Source: Mycolicibacterium lutetiense (lineage in GTDB: Bacteria > Actinomycetota > Actinomycetes > Mycobacteriales > Mycobacteriaceae). From it: a stretch of DNA of 64,000 nucleotides. The stretch's first letter is position 1; each line of letters begins with the position of its first letter. Below are positions 55,731 through 63,958 of this stretch, piece by piece. A program made the translations under genes and the position numbers. The notes under the pieces were generated by a model. It saw only the letters and a program-made list of their open reading frames with translations, did no database searches and had not been told where the DNA came from. The stretch spans positions 3,162,001-3,226,000 of the forward strand of contig NZ_JAGIOP010000002.1 in NCBI RefSeq assembly GCF_017876775.1, read 5' to 3'.

Positions 55731-56174
55731 ATGATGCTGGTTCTGGGGGGAGGGTTTGTACCGCTCGCCATACGTACCTGGCCGGACACTCCTGAAGAAG
55801 CGTTGGTCCGTGCGATCGGCGTATCGACGTTGGTGGGACTGATGATCCTGGCCACATGGTGGAGCTTTCGGTGGTTCAACAAGAATCGGCCGCGGGCCTA
55901 CCGGCGACGCCTTGAGAAGGAATCGGCCGAATTCCGCGCCCGCTGGCCTCAGGAACAGCTGGTTCTCGCACCGTACGTCGAGTTGGACAAGGAAGCGCAA
56001 CGGTGTTGGCAGCTGACCCTCCTGCTGGAGGGCTACAACCTCGACAGTCCTGGCAGCGAGGAAACGTTCAATGATATTGCCGCCGTGCGTCACTGGACAG
56101 CCACTGTGGTGGAGGGAATGAACGTGGCAGCTGCCAGAGACCAACAGGCCGCCATTGGACGTGATTCCGTTTGA
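55731..56174 (+). CDS. Small membrane protein of unknown family, ESX-1-linked (paralogue 1)
   Basis: 147 residues: two N-terminal membrane segments (about 1-17 and 29-47), then a basic stretch and a soluble helical part with RARWPQEQLVLAPYVELDKE and RCWQLTLLLEG. I recognise no family. The next gene shares RWPxxxLxxAPYxELxxEAxRCxQL. A TACACT -10-like element (55722-55727) ends just before the ATGATG at 55731, suggesting a leaderless mRNA; ATG 55710 is an alternative. Sits between the two Esp modules. Confidence 0.7.
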   Translation: MMLVLGGGFVPLAIRTWPDTPEEALVRAIGVSTLVGLMILATWWSFRWFNKNRPRAYRRRLEKESAEFRARWPQEQLVLAPYVELDKEAQRCWQLTLLLEGYNLDSPGSEETFNDIAAVRHWTATVVEGMNVAAARDQQAAIGRDSV

Positions 56175-56647
56175 CAACACTCGCCGATTTCGATCTCGGG
56201 TTGTTCATTTCCTTCCTTCACGGTTCCATCGCGTCCTTCGTTACCGGACTGGTGGCCGTGATCGGCAGTGCGGTCTTCTTCTTTGGCGTCGATTGGCTGA
56301 GCACAAAGGCGACGTATAGGAAGCTCGCCGAGTTGTATACCCATTCGTCAGCGTTCTGGGCGCGCTGGCCGGGGGACCGGCTTTGGGTGGCGCCTTACGG
56401 AGAGTTGGCTGCTGAGGCAGACAGATGCGAGCAACTGATTGGAAACGTGGGTTCCAAATCCCTGTACGTAGGTATGAAGAAGGGCCCCACGGGGAAGCAG
56501 CGAGCCAAAGACCTACGCGCTGAGTTCCAGCGGCAACTCGACCGCGAGGTCGCGACGTACCAGGGCCTGCGCTCCGCAGTCCACAACGCCATGAACTATG
56601 CCGTCAGCCAGGGTCGGGGTCCGCAGGCTCCGCCCTACAACGGGTGA
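56171..56647 (+). CDS. Small membrane protein of unknown family, ESX-1-linked (paralogue 2)
   Basis: 158 residues: one or two membrane segments (about 10-42), then a soluble part with the pair-specific motif FWARWPGDRLWVAPYGELAA and EADRCEQL. Start TTG 56171 overlaps the stop of paralogue 1 (TTGA), so the two are translationally coupled and probably form a complex. No named family; absent from the textbook ESX-1 gene list. Confidence 0.7.
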   Translation: MTTLADFDLGLFISFLHGSIASFVTGLVAVIGSAVFFFGVDWLSTKATYRKLAELYTHSSAFWARWPGDRLWVAPYGELAAEADRCEQLIGNVGSKSLYVGMKKGPTGKQRAKDLRAEFQRQLDREVATYQGLRSAVHNAMNYAVSQGRGPQAPPYNG

Positions 56648-56683
56648 CCCCCTTGTACTCGCGCGATCCAGCCTCAAGATTGC

Positions 56684-56712
56684 GAGCACAAAGCGTCACG
56701 AGCACAAAGCGT
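56684..56712. repeat. Tandem direct repeat GAGCACAAAGCGT upstream of mycP1
   Basis: Two exact 13-bp copies (56684-56696, 56700-56712) with a 16-bp period, 157 bp upstream of the mycP1 start in a 221-bp non-coding gap. It could be a direct-repeat binding site for an ESX-1 regulator. Confidence 0.5.
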
Positions 56713-56868
56713 TATCAGCCCCACCCGGACACCCTTATGATTGCCTGCGTGCAGATAGCCGGACGGCTTGACGTGAGACGATGCGTTTCTGAACAGACCG
56801 GATATTGTTTGCTGAAAGTGCATCAGCACACTGCAGACATGTCCGATGTCATTGGGGGAGTGTGAGGC

Positions 56869-58218
56869 GTGCAGCGCTTAGTCGTGATGCTGCTGGCAGT
56901 TTTGTTGGCCCTATTCAGTGCGCCTCCGGCGTTCGCGATCGATCCGCCGGCGATCGATGCCGCGGCCGTTCCGCCTGATGAAACCGGCCCCGACCAGCCG
57001 ACCGAGCAGCGCAAGATCTGCGCGGCGCCGACGGTCATGCCGAATTCGAACTTCGCCGACAAGCCCTGGGCAGCGGACTACCTGAAGCTGGCCGAGGCGC
57101 AGAAGTTCGCAACCGGCGCCGGCGTAACTGTCGCGGTGATCGACACCGGGGTCAACGGTTCACCCCGGGTTCCGGCCGAGCCCGGCGGCGACTTCGTCGA
57201 CGCCGGCGGCAACGGGATGTCGGACTGCGACGCCCACGGAACCCTGACCGCGTCGATCATCGCCGGACGCCCGTCCCCCACGGACGGATTCGTCGGTGTG
57301 GCCCCCGATGCGCGACTGATTTCGCTGCGTCAGACGTCGGTGGCGTTCCAGCCCAAGGGTTCGCGCCAGGATCCCAACGACCCGAATTCCACCCAGACCG
57401 CAGGCTCGATCCGCAGCTTGGCCCGCTCGGTGGTGCACGCGGCCAACCTGGGCGCGCAGGTGATCAACATCAGTGAGGCCGCCTGCTACAAGGTGACCCG
57501 CCGGATCGATGAGACCAGCCTGGGCGCAGCCATCAACTACGCCGTGAACGTCAAGGGCGCGGTGATCGTGGTGGCCGCCGGCAACACCGGCCAGGACTGC
57601 ACCCAGAACCCACCGCCGGACCAGTCGCTTCCGGCCGATGCCCGCGGCTGGAAGGGCGTGCAGACGGTCGTCAGCCCGGCCTGGTACGACCCGCTGGTGC
57701 TCACGGTCGGCAGCGTCAGCCAGAACGGTCAGCCGAGCAACTTCTCGATGTCGGGCCCGTGGTTGGGGGCGGCGGCTCCTGGCGAGAACCTCACTGCGCT
57801 CGGCTATGAGGGCCAGCCCATCAACGCCACCCCTGGTGAGGACGGCCCGGTGCCGCTGAACGGCACGTCGTTCTCGGCCGCTTTCGTCTCCGGTCTGGCG
57901 GCGTTGGTCAAGCAGCGCTTCCCGGATCTGACCCCGGCCCAGGTGATCAACCGGATCACCGCCACCGCACGGCATCCCGGGGGCGGCGTCGACAACTACG
58001 TCGGTGCCGGCGTGGTCGATCCGGTCGCCGCACTGACCTGGGAGGTCCCCGAGGGTCCGGAGAAGGCGCCGTTCCGCGTCAAGGAAGTGCCGCCGCCGGT
58101 GTACATCCCGCCGCCAGACCGCGGCCCGATCACCGGTGTGGTGGTCGCCGGGGCCGCGCTGGCCCTGATTCTCGGGATCGCGGCGATGACCCGACGCGCA
58201 TTGCGGCGGCGCCAATGA
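56869..58218 (+). CDS. mycP1: Mycosin MycP1, type VII secretion subtilisin-like protease
   Basis: 449 residues: signal peptide (1-23, cleavage after AFA), catalytic triad Asp92 (VIDTGV), His123 (DAHGT) and Ser334 (NGTSFSAAFVSG), Pro-rich linker and C-terminal membrane anchor (about 420-440). Catalytic positions are within two residues of M. tuberculosis MycP1. It stabilises and processes the ESX-1 complex in the periplasm. Start GTG 56869. Overlaps eccE1 by ATGA. Confidence 0.93.
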   Translation: MQRLVVMLLAVLLALFSAPPAFAIDPPAIDAAAVPPDETGPDQPTEQRKICAAPTVMPNSNFADKPWAADYLKLAEAQKFATGAGVTVAVIDTGVNGSPRVPAEPGGDFVDAGGNGMSDCDAHGTLTASIIAGRPSPTDGFVGVAPDARLISLRQTSVAFQPKGSRQDPNDPNSTQTAGSIRSLARSVVHAANLGAQVINISEAACYKVTRRIDETSLGAAINYAVNVKGAVIVVAAGNTGQDCTQNPPPDQSLPADARGWKGVQTVVSPAWYDPLVLTVGSVSQNGQPSNFSMSGPWLGAAAPGENLTALGYEGQPINATPGEDGPVPLNGTSFSAAFVSGLAALVKQRFPDLTPAQVINRITATARHPGGGVDNYVGAGVVDPVAALTWEVPEGPEKAPFRVKEVPPPVYIPPPDRGPITGVVVAGAALALILGIAAMTRRALRRRQ

Positions 58219-59612
58219 ACTTCCTGCAAAGGCATTTCGGGTTCCGCTTCACCACCGGGCACGCCATCTGGGCGGCCACGCTGATCCCGGCGTGCATCGC
58301 GATATGTATGCACTTCAACCTGCTGTGGCTGGGGATCACGCTGTCGGTGCTGATCGCGATCTTCTCGGTGCTCACCATCCGCGGGTACCGGCTGACCGGT
58401 TGGGTCCGGGCAATCTTCTCCTGGCGCCGTCGCCACCGCAGTACCCCCGATGCGCCGTCGGAACCTGCGGTCGGCGCCACCGTGATGCCCGGCGATCACG
58501 TCGCGGTGCGCTGGCAGGGTGACTACCTGGTCGCGGTGATCGAGCTGGTGCCAAGGCCTTTCACCCCGACGGTGATCGTCAACGGCGGCGCCGTCTCCGA
58601 CGACACCGTCAGCACCAAGCTGGTTGAGAAGCTGCTCGCGGCGCACTGCCCCGACCTGGAGGCCGACATCGTCTCGGCCGGCTATCGGGTCGGCAAGACC
58701 GCACCCGCGAGCCTGGTGGCCCTCTACGAGCAGGTGGTGGGCCCGTACCCGGCACCGGCCAACCGGCGCACCTGGATTGTGATCCGCGCCAACCCGGAGG
58801 AGACCCGACGCTCGGCTCAGCGACGCGACAGCGGGGTGTCCGGGCTGGCCCGGTACCTGGTGTCGTCGGCCACCCGTATCGCAGACCAGTTGGCCAGCAA
58901 CGGGATTGACGCGCAGTGCTCGCGCAGCTTCGATGATTACGACAAGGCCACCGAGATCTCCTTCGAGAAGGAAACCTGGTCGTTGATCAAGGGCCGCAGC
59001 ACCTTTACCGCGGCCTACAACGCTCCCGGCGGCCCAGACGTCTGGTGGTCGGCGCGGGCCGACCACACCGCCACCTGTGTGCGGGTCCGCCCCGGGGCGG
59101 CACCGACAACGACGGTGCTGTTGACCACGCTGTCCAATCCGACTACGCCGCGCGGGTTTTCCTGCCTATACGGCGGTCAGCGGGCGGCCCTTCAAGGCCT
59201 CACCCCTGTGACCGACAAACACCATGACCTGCCGATCGGTTCAGCCGGGGTGCTCGTCGGTGAGACTTCGGACCGCTACCCGGTGTACATGCCGTTCGAC
59301 AACGTCGACGTCAGCATCAACCTCGGCGACGCGCGCCTGTTCACCCAGTTCGTCATCCGCTCCGCGGCATCCGGCGCCGTGGTGACCCTCGGGCCCCAGT
59401 ACCGCGAATTCGCCACGATGATCAACGGCCGCGTCGGCCGCGTGCCGCGTGTGGCATGGCCGAACTCGACGACGTACCTCGGCCCGCATCAGGGCGTCGG
59501 CCGAGTGATCATGCGGCCCAACTTCATTGACACACCACGGCACCGGCAGCTACCCATCACGTTGATCAATCCGCGTGAGGAGAGCCGTTACCAGATGGCG
59601 CTGGAACAATGA
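58215..59612 (+). CDS. eccE1: ESX-1 membrane component EccE1
   Basis: 465 residues: two N-terminal membrane segments (about 14-33 and 36-56) and a large EccE domain (PRPFTPTVIVNGGAVSDDTV, TWIVIRANPEETRRSAQRRD, YGGQRAALQGLTP, GPHQGVGRVIMRPNFIDTPR). Outer-rim subunit of the ESX-1 translocon. Coupled to mycP1, as in Rv3883c-Rv3882c. Confidence 0.92.
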   Translation: MNFLQRHFGFRFTTGHAIWAATLIPACIAICMHFNLLWLGITLSVLIAIFSVLTIRGYRLTGWVRAIFSWRRRHRSTPDAPSEPAVGATVMPGDHVAVRWQGDYLVAVIELVPRPFTPTVIVNGGAVSDDTVSTKLVEKLLAAHCPDLEADIVSAGYRVGKTAPASLVALYEQVVGPYPAPANRRTWIVIRANPEETRRSAQRRDSGVSGLARYLVSSATRIADQLASNGIDAQCSRSFDDYDKATEISFEKETWSLIKGRSTFTAAYNAPGGPDVWWSARADHTATCVRVRPGAAPTTTVLLTTLSNPTTPRGFSCLYGGQRAALQGLTPVTDKHHDLPIGSAGVLVGETSDRYPVYMPFDNVDVSINLGDARLFTQFVIRSAASGAVVTLGPQYREFATMINGRVGRVPRVAWPNSTTYLGPHQGVGRVIMRPNFIDTPRHRQLPITLINPREESRYQMALEQ

Positions 59613-59661
59613 CATCAAGCTTGCTGGGAGAGGGGTCCCAGAAGGGTGGGAGGGAACAGGT

Positions 59662-60000
59662 ATGACAGAGGAGATGCATCCGCAGGTCGCAGCGGTCCTG
59701 CGCCAGGCGCAGCAGCTGCAGTCCCTCATGGACGACCAGCTGCACAAGATGAACACCGAAACCTTCACGGCTGCAGATGAAGCCAAGAGCGTCGAAGTCA
59801 CGCTCAACGGACACCATCACCTGATCGACGTGTACATCAAGGACGGATTGCTGCGGTTGGGTGCTTCAGCCGTCGAACAACGCCTCAACGAGGCGATCCA
59901 GAAGGCCACCGCCGCAGCGACCACATCCATCGAAGCCGATCGGGAACGGCTCGATGCGATGGTCGCGGAGTTGACGGCCGATGGGCAGCAGCCCCGCTGA
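59662..60000 (+). CDS. espL: EspL-like YbaB-fold protein
   Basis: 112 residues matching Rv3880c: HPQVAAVLRQAQQLQSLMDD, TAADEAKSVEVTLNGHHHLI, DVYIKDGLLRLGASAVEQRL. EspL is a cytosolic YbaB-like chaperone/regulatory protein needed for EspB stability in pathogens. ATG 59662 follows GGGAGGGAA. Here it comes straight after eccE1; espB, normally in between, is absent. Confidence 0.87.
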   Translation: MTEEMHPQVAAVLRQAQQLQSLMDDQLHKMNTETFTAADEAKSVEVTLNGHHHLIDVYIKDGLLRLGASAVEQRLNEAIQKATAAATTSIEADRERLDAMVAELTADGQQPR

Positions 60001-60022
60001 GGGCTATAGACGAGGGCACACG

Positions 60023-60604
60023 ATGATGGATCAAACGCCACCGGGCGACGACGACTGGGGTGAAAATCTGCCCGACCTGGAGTTTCCTTCAACGAACGAA
60101 GACGACCCGTCAGGCCTCGACGCTTTGGGCGACTACGTACCGCATATGGACGAGGGTATTTCGACTCTCGACGCGTTAGGCGAGTACGTCAGCGTCGAAG
60201 CCCCGGCCGAGGACATCGATGACTTCGCCGAAATACCGTCGCTGGCATCTCAGGACGACGAAGAGCCTGACAGGGTGCCGCTGTTTTCGGCGACGAATCC
60301 GCCTGGATCGATCACCGTGACGGCGTACATGAATGGTTCGGTTCAGCAAGTCGAGCTGTCGCCGCTTGTCACCAAGCTGACCGAATCGCAACTCGCGCAC
60401 GAGATTCGCGACCTGGCGGCGATCGCGACCGAGAAGGCCCGCGCCGGCCAGTATGTCTATCTTCTGTATACAGCGGTCCAGCAAGTCGGTGACGGCCCCG
60501 CTGTACGCAACCTGCTGACCAACACCCTGGGCCTGCCGACGCCCGAGCAGGCCGCCGAAACCGAGGCGGCATTTCTCCGAAATTATGTCCGCAACCAGTC
60601 CTGA
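60023..60604 (+). CDS. EspH-like ESX-1 secretion-associated protein (right module)
   Basis: 193 residues: acidic N-terminus with repeated SGLDALGDY / STLDALGEY and a C-terminal domain (ATNPPGSITVTAYMNGSVQQ, LTESQLAHEIRDLAAIATEK, LGLPTPEQAAETEAAF) matching Rv3867 EspH. Paralogue of the gene at 53772. It lies 22 bp after espL on the same strand. Confidence 0.85.
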   Translation: MMDQTPPGDDDWGENLPDLEFPSTNEDDPSGLDALGDYVPHMDEGISTLDALGEYVSVEAPAEDIDDFAEIPSLASQDDEEPDRVPLFSATNPPGSITVTAYMNGSVQQVELSPLVTKLTESQLAHEIRDLAAIATEKARAGQYVYLLYTAVQQVGDGPAVRNLLTNTLGLPTPEQAAETEAAFLRNYVRNQS

Positions 60605-60657
60605 TCTCAGCGATCCGACTCAGAATCGATGCCGCCGCGTGTGGGTGAGGTAGGGCT

Positions 60658-61395
60658 ATGGGGAGAAAATTCGCGCTAGCCCTCGTCGGCGGTGTCGTAG
60701 CAGCGTGCCTGTGGTGGGCATTCGTCACGTTTCGGCACGGTAATTTCCTGACCGCGGTCCTGTCGGTGGGCCTCGCTGCCTGGTGGTCCATCGCCGCTGC
60801 CTTGCAGTTCGTCTTACCCACTGCAGCCGGTTACGCAGCCTGTGACGGCTCCGCTACCACGATTCGGCCCGACCGACGGCTGGACCGATTAATGCTGGTC
60901 GCCACCGTAGGAGGCGTTCCGATCTTGGGACTCTGCGCAGTTTTGAGCTGGCTGAACAGACTTGAACTCCCCGTCGTCTCACTGGGTTCTTACCGCGGCA
61001 CCCCGGCCTGGGTTCCGCTCGCATTCGCTGCCGTGACGGGTGTGTGGATTGTTTTCCTGGGACTGATCGTGCGACTTCGCGGCATCGGCTACATCCGTTT
61101 GAGCCTCGATACGTTCGAGTTTGCCGAAGCCTTTCGTAGAACCCAAGTGGGCCGATGGTCGGATGTGATCGACATCAACGAGACCGCGCCGGCAGATCGC
61201 GTTCAGGCCACCTGTCCGCTGACGCTGGTGATGGAGGACGGGCACACGTACCTGCTCGACAACTACGCCATGTACAGCCGGGCACTCTACGAGGTGATCC
61301 GCTTCTACTGGTTACATCCGGAAAATCGGGTTGAGCTGGCCGATGAACGCGCGATTCAACGGTTCTATGACACGCAGTCCGCCGCCGGACCATGA
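60658..61395 (+). CDS. Membrane protein with PH-like C-terminus, ESX-1-linked
   Basis: 245 residues: four membrane segments (about 5-22, 30-52, 82-104, 122-144), then a soluble domain (RGIGYIRLSLDTFEFAEAFR, GRWSDVIDINETA, LTLVMEDGHTYLLDNYAMYS) that reads like a bacterial PH domain by eye. Function unknown; located between the EspH-like and EspE-like genes, so it is probably an accessory of this Esp set. ATG 60658 follows GAGGTAGGG. Confidence 0.72.
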   Translation: MGRKFALALVGGVVAACLWWAFVTFRHGNFLTAVLSVGLAAWWSIAAALQFVLPTAAGYAACDGSATTIRPDRRLDRLMLVATVGGVPILGLCAVLSWLNRLELPVVSLGSYRGTPAWVPLAFAAVTGVWIVFLGLIVRLRGIGYIRLSLDTFEFAEAFRRTQVGRWSDVIDINETAPADRVQATCPLTLVMEDGHTYLLDNYAMYSRALYEVIRFYWLHPENRVELADERAIQRFYDTQSAAGP

Positions 61396-61490
61396 CCGGT
61401 GTCCGGATCTGCAGACATCGAAATTGGTGCGCCCCGTAGGCCGTTGACGTTGATAGGGTCGCTGATGACTGATGAATTGGGTGACAACAT

Positions 61491-62228
61491 ATGGGTGACT
61501 TTGGCGACATCTACGACGCAGCGAACAACTGGTACAGCGGTTACGGGCACGTCAAAGGCGTCGGTGGTGGCGATGCCGGGTATAGCTTCGCCGGTCTCGG
61601 CGCGAACGTCATCAGCGGCGCACAGGAGTTCGCTAAACAAGGCGCCAAGCAGTTGGACAATGCCAAGTTTCTCGCTGCAGCCACGACAAGGATCATCGCG
61701 GCCGGCTTGAGGGCCATGACGATCATGAGCAATATGACCGGGTTTGAGGGTCCCGAGGGAGGCGACCGCTACTCCAATGGCGCGGAAGCAGTCAGCAGGG
61801 TCGCTTCGGCGTTGGAGAAAACCCAGCCCCCGGGCAGTTGGCAAGGCGACAGCTCGGATGCCTACGCAGATCGAAACGATGAGCAGAGGCAGCGTGCAGA
61901 GTCGATGGCCGAGACCGACCGGGAGGTGCAAGCAGCCCTGGACGCCGAGGCCGGACAGATCGCCGACACCCGGCAACAGATCGACCATCAAATGACGGAG
62001 TTGACCCTGGCGATACCTTTCGCTCTCGCCGCACGAGCCTGGAATGTGCCGCCCGGCTCCGGAATGATTGCCTCACTGGCCATCGAGTCGGCCGCCTTTG
62101 CCAAGACTGTGCCCATTGCAACCCAGCGCATGTACCGCATGGCCTCCGACTCGGCCCACAATGCAACCCTGATCCGGCGGGCCGGCGCCACCTACGACCG
62201 CATCGCATCGGAAGCTCAAGCTCAGTGA
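61491..62228 (+). CDS. EspE/EspA-like ESX-1 substrate (right module)
   Basis: 245 residues. WxG motif in PGSWQGDSSDAYADRNDEQR, then a helical stretch ETDREVQAALDAEAGQIADT, and a hydrophobic region, the EspA/EspE plan. It shares the GGDRYSNGA / TGDRFASGA block with its left-module paralogue but lacks the Gly/Ser/Pro tail. ATG 61491. The EspF/C-like partner follows 34 bp later. Confidence 0.82.
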   Translation: MGDFGDIYDAANNWYSGYGHVKGVGGGDAGYSFAGLGANVISGAQEFAKQGAKQLDNAKFLAAATTRIIAAGLRAMTIMSNMTGFEGPEGGDRYSNGAEAVSRVASALEKTQPPGSWQGDSSDAYADRNDEQRQRAESMAETDREVQAALDAEAGQIADTRQQIDHQMTELTLAIPFALAARAWNVPPGSGMIASLAIESAAFAKTVPIATQRMYRMASDSAHNATLIRRAGATYDRIASEAQAQ

Positions 62229-62262
62229 CATCCGACCGCAACGTCACAGAACGGACAGGCCG

Positions 62263-62580
62263 ATGAGCGGCGAACTACAGGTAACAACGGCAGACCTGCG
62301 GAAACTCTCCGAGCAGCAACAGCAAGTCGCCTCCGGCATCACTGCGGCGGGGCAAGCCGTCAATGGAACGACACCGTTGGTCATTGCCACCCACGGTCCG
62401 GTTTGCGCACCGACCATCGCAGCGATAGGCGCAGCCGGCGCATCGCGTGATGCCGCGGTGGCGGCCATGCAGCAGGTGTCTACATCACTGGCCGAGAAGC
62501 TGGGTATCGCGTCGGCTCACTACGACCGCACCGATCAGACCAAGGCAGGCCAACTCGACGGCCAGATGCACGGACGTTGA
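62263..62580 (+). CDS. EspF/EspC-like ESX-1 substrate (right module)
   Basis: 105 residues, DUF2580-type (LQVTTADLRKLSEQQQQVAS, ATHGPVCAPTIAAIGAAGAS), with C-terminal export signal YDRTD (YxxxD). Clear paralogue of the 54403-54723 gene, sharing SLAEKLGIAS/DLAEKMTVAA followed by YDxTD. It closes the rightward ESX-1 set; 275 bp of non-coding DNA and an IS remnant follow. Confidence 0.83.
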   Translation: MSGELQVTTADLRKLSEQQQQVASGITAAGQAVNGTTPLVIATHGPVCAPTIAAIGAAGASRDAAVAAMQQVSTSLAEKLGIASAHYDRTDQTKAGQLDGQMHGR

Positions 62581-62855
62581 CCGCCGGTGTGGGGGCGGCC
62601 CCGGGGCTCAACGAGGCAAGCCAAAAACCACAGCCGCTTCCACGACGTCCGTTCGCACGCCGTACACCGCGTGAATTACTCAGCGAGCAACGGTAGTCCG
62701 CGAACCAGATTACTCAGGCGGAAAAGGACTCGTGTACAACGAAACTCGCCTGACTTAGGACACGGTGTGGGGATTTTCCGATTGGCAGCGCTGTGACCTG
62801 GTTGTTTGGGTAATAGAGTGTGCTGTTTGGGGTACTAGGCCGGTAGGTTCAGGCG

Positions 62856-63958
62856 GTGGCGTACGTGCGGAAAGTGCGCACGACCTCCGGCGCGGTCGCG
62901 GTGCAGGTCGCGCGCAAGGACAGCGGCCGAGTGGTGATTCTGGCCCATCTTGGTTCCGCACATACTGATGCTGAACTGGGCATTCTGCTGGAGCAGGCGC
63001 GGCAGATCGTCGCTGGTGGCCAGCACGCCCTCGATATCGAGGTGGCCGCACGAGCTCAGTTGCTGACCGATGTTGGCGACTATCGGGTGCCGGCGCTGGT
63101 GGACGTGCCGCAGCCCAAGTCCGCCCCGCTGGCACCGCCCGGCCGAACGACGGCCACCCATTCTCGACTGCTCTACGACGTGATCGGCGGGGTCTATGAC
63201 TGGCTGGGCTTTGACGATGTCGCCGATCGGGTGTTCCGGGATCTGGTGATCGCCCGGATAGTGGAGCCGACCAGCAAGCTCGACGCCAACCGGGTGTTGA
63301 CCGATCTGGGCGTAAATACGGTGTCCTACCGCACAATTCAACGTCACCTCGACCAGATGGGGGCGGGCAAGTATCGGGATCTGATCGCCGAGAAGTGCTT
63401 TGCCTATGCCACCGACTGCGGCGGCCTGAGCCTGCTCCTTTATGACGTGACGACCCTGTACTTCGAGGCCGAGTCCGAGGATGACCTGCGCAAGGTTGGC
63501 TACTCCAAAGAGCGCCGGGTCGATCCGCAGATCGTGGTGGGCCTGCTGGTGGACCGGACCGGGTTCCCACTGGAAATCGGCTGCTACGAAGGCAATACCG
63601 CTGAAACGACCACCATCGTCCCGATCGTCAAAGGCTTCCTCGAACGCCACAGGTTGGACGGCACTCCGATGGTCGTGGCTGCTGATGCCGGCATGCTCTC
63701 AGCAACCAACCTCAACGCCCTCGACGAGCTCGGATTGTCGTTCATCGTCGGCTCCCGCTCCACCAAGGCTCCTGGGGATCTGGAATCCCATTTCCATTGG
63801 AACGGTGATGTTTTCGCCGACGGGCAGATCATCGACACTGTTACACCGCGGCACGGCAACGCGAAAGTCAACAACACCGCGCTGCGGGCTGAACCGGTCT
63901 GGGATCCCCAGGCCCATCCGGGTGCGTGGCGGTCGATCTGGGCATACTCGGCCAAACG
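62856..63958 (+). pseudogene. IS1634-family transposase, 3' part cut off by an ISL3 element
   Basis: Starts GTG 62856 (MAYVRKVRTTSGAVAVQV) and runs through LYDVTTLYFEAESEDDLRKV, VVGLLVDRTGFPLEIGCYEG and VVAADAGMLSATNLNALDEL, the IS1634/IS1549-like pattern. At 63959 it meets the ISL3 terminal repeat and stops four codons later (63974). About 367 residues of transposase remain; full-length relatives are longer. The left end of the IS1634 element is not clear by eye. Confidence 0.85.

Noticed and set aside
56644..56865. 73-codon frame between the membrane-protein pair and mycP1
   Set aside because: It spans the 13-bp direct repeat and has no ribosome site or domain; more likely regulatory DNA.
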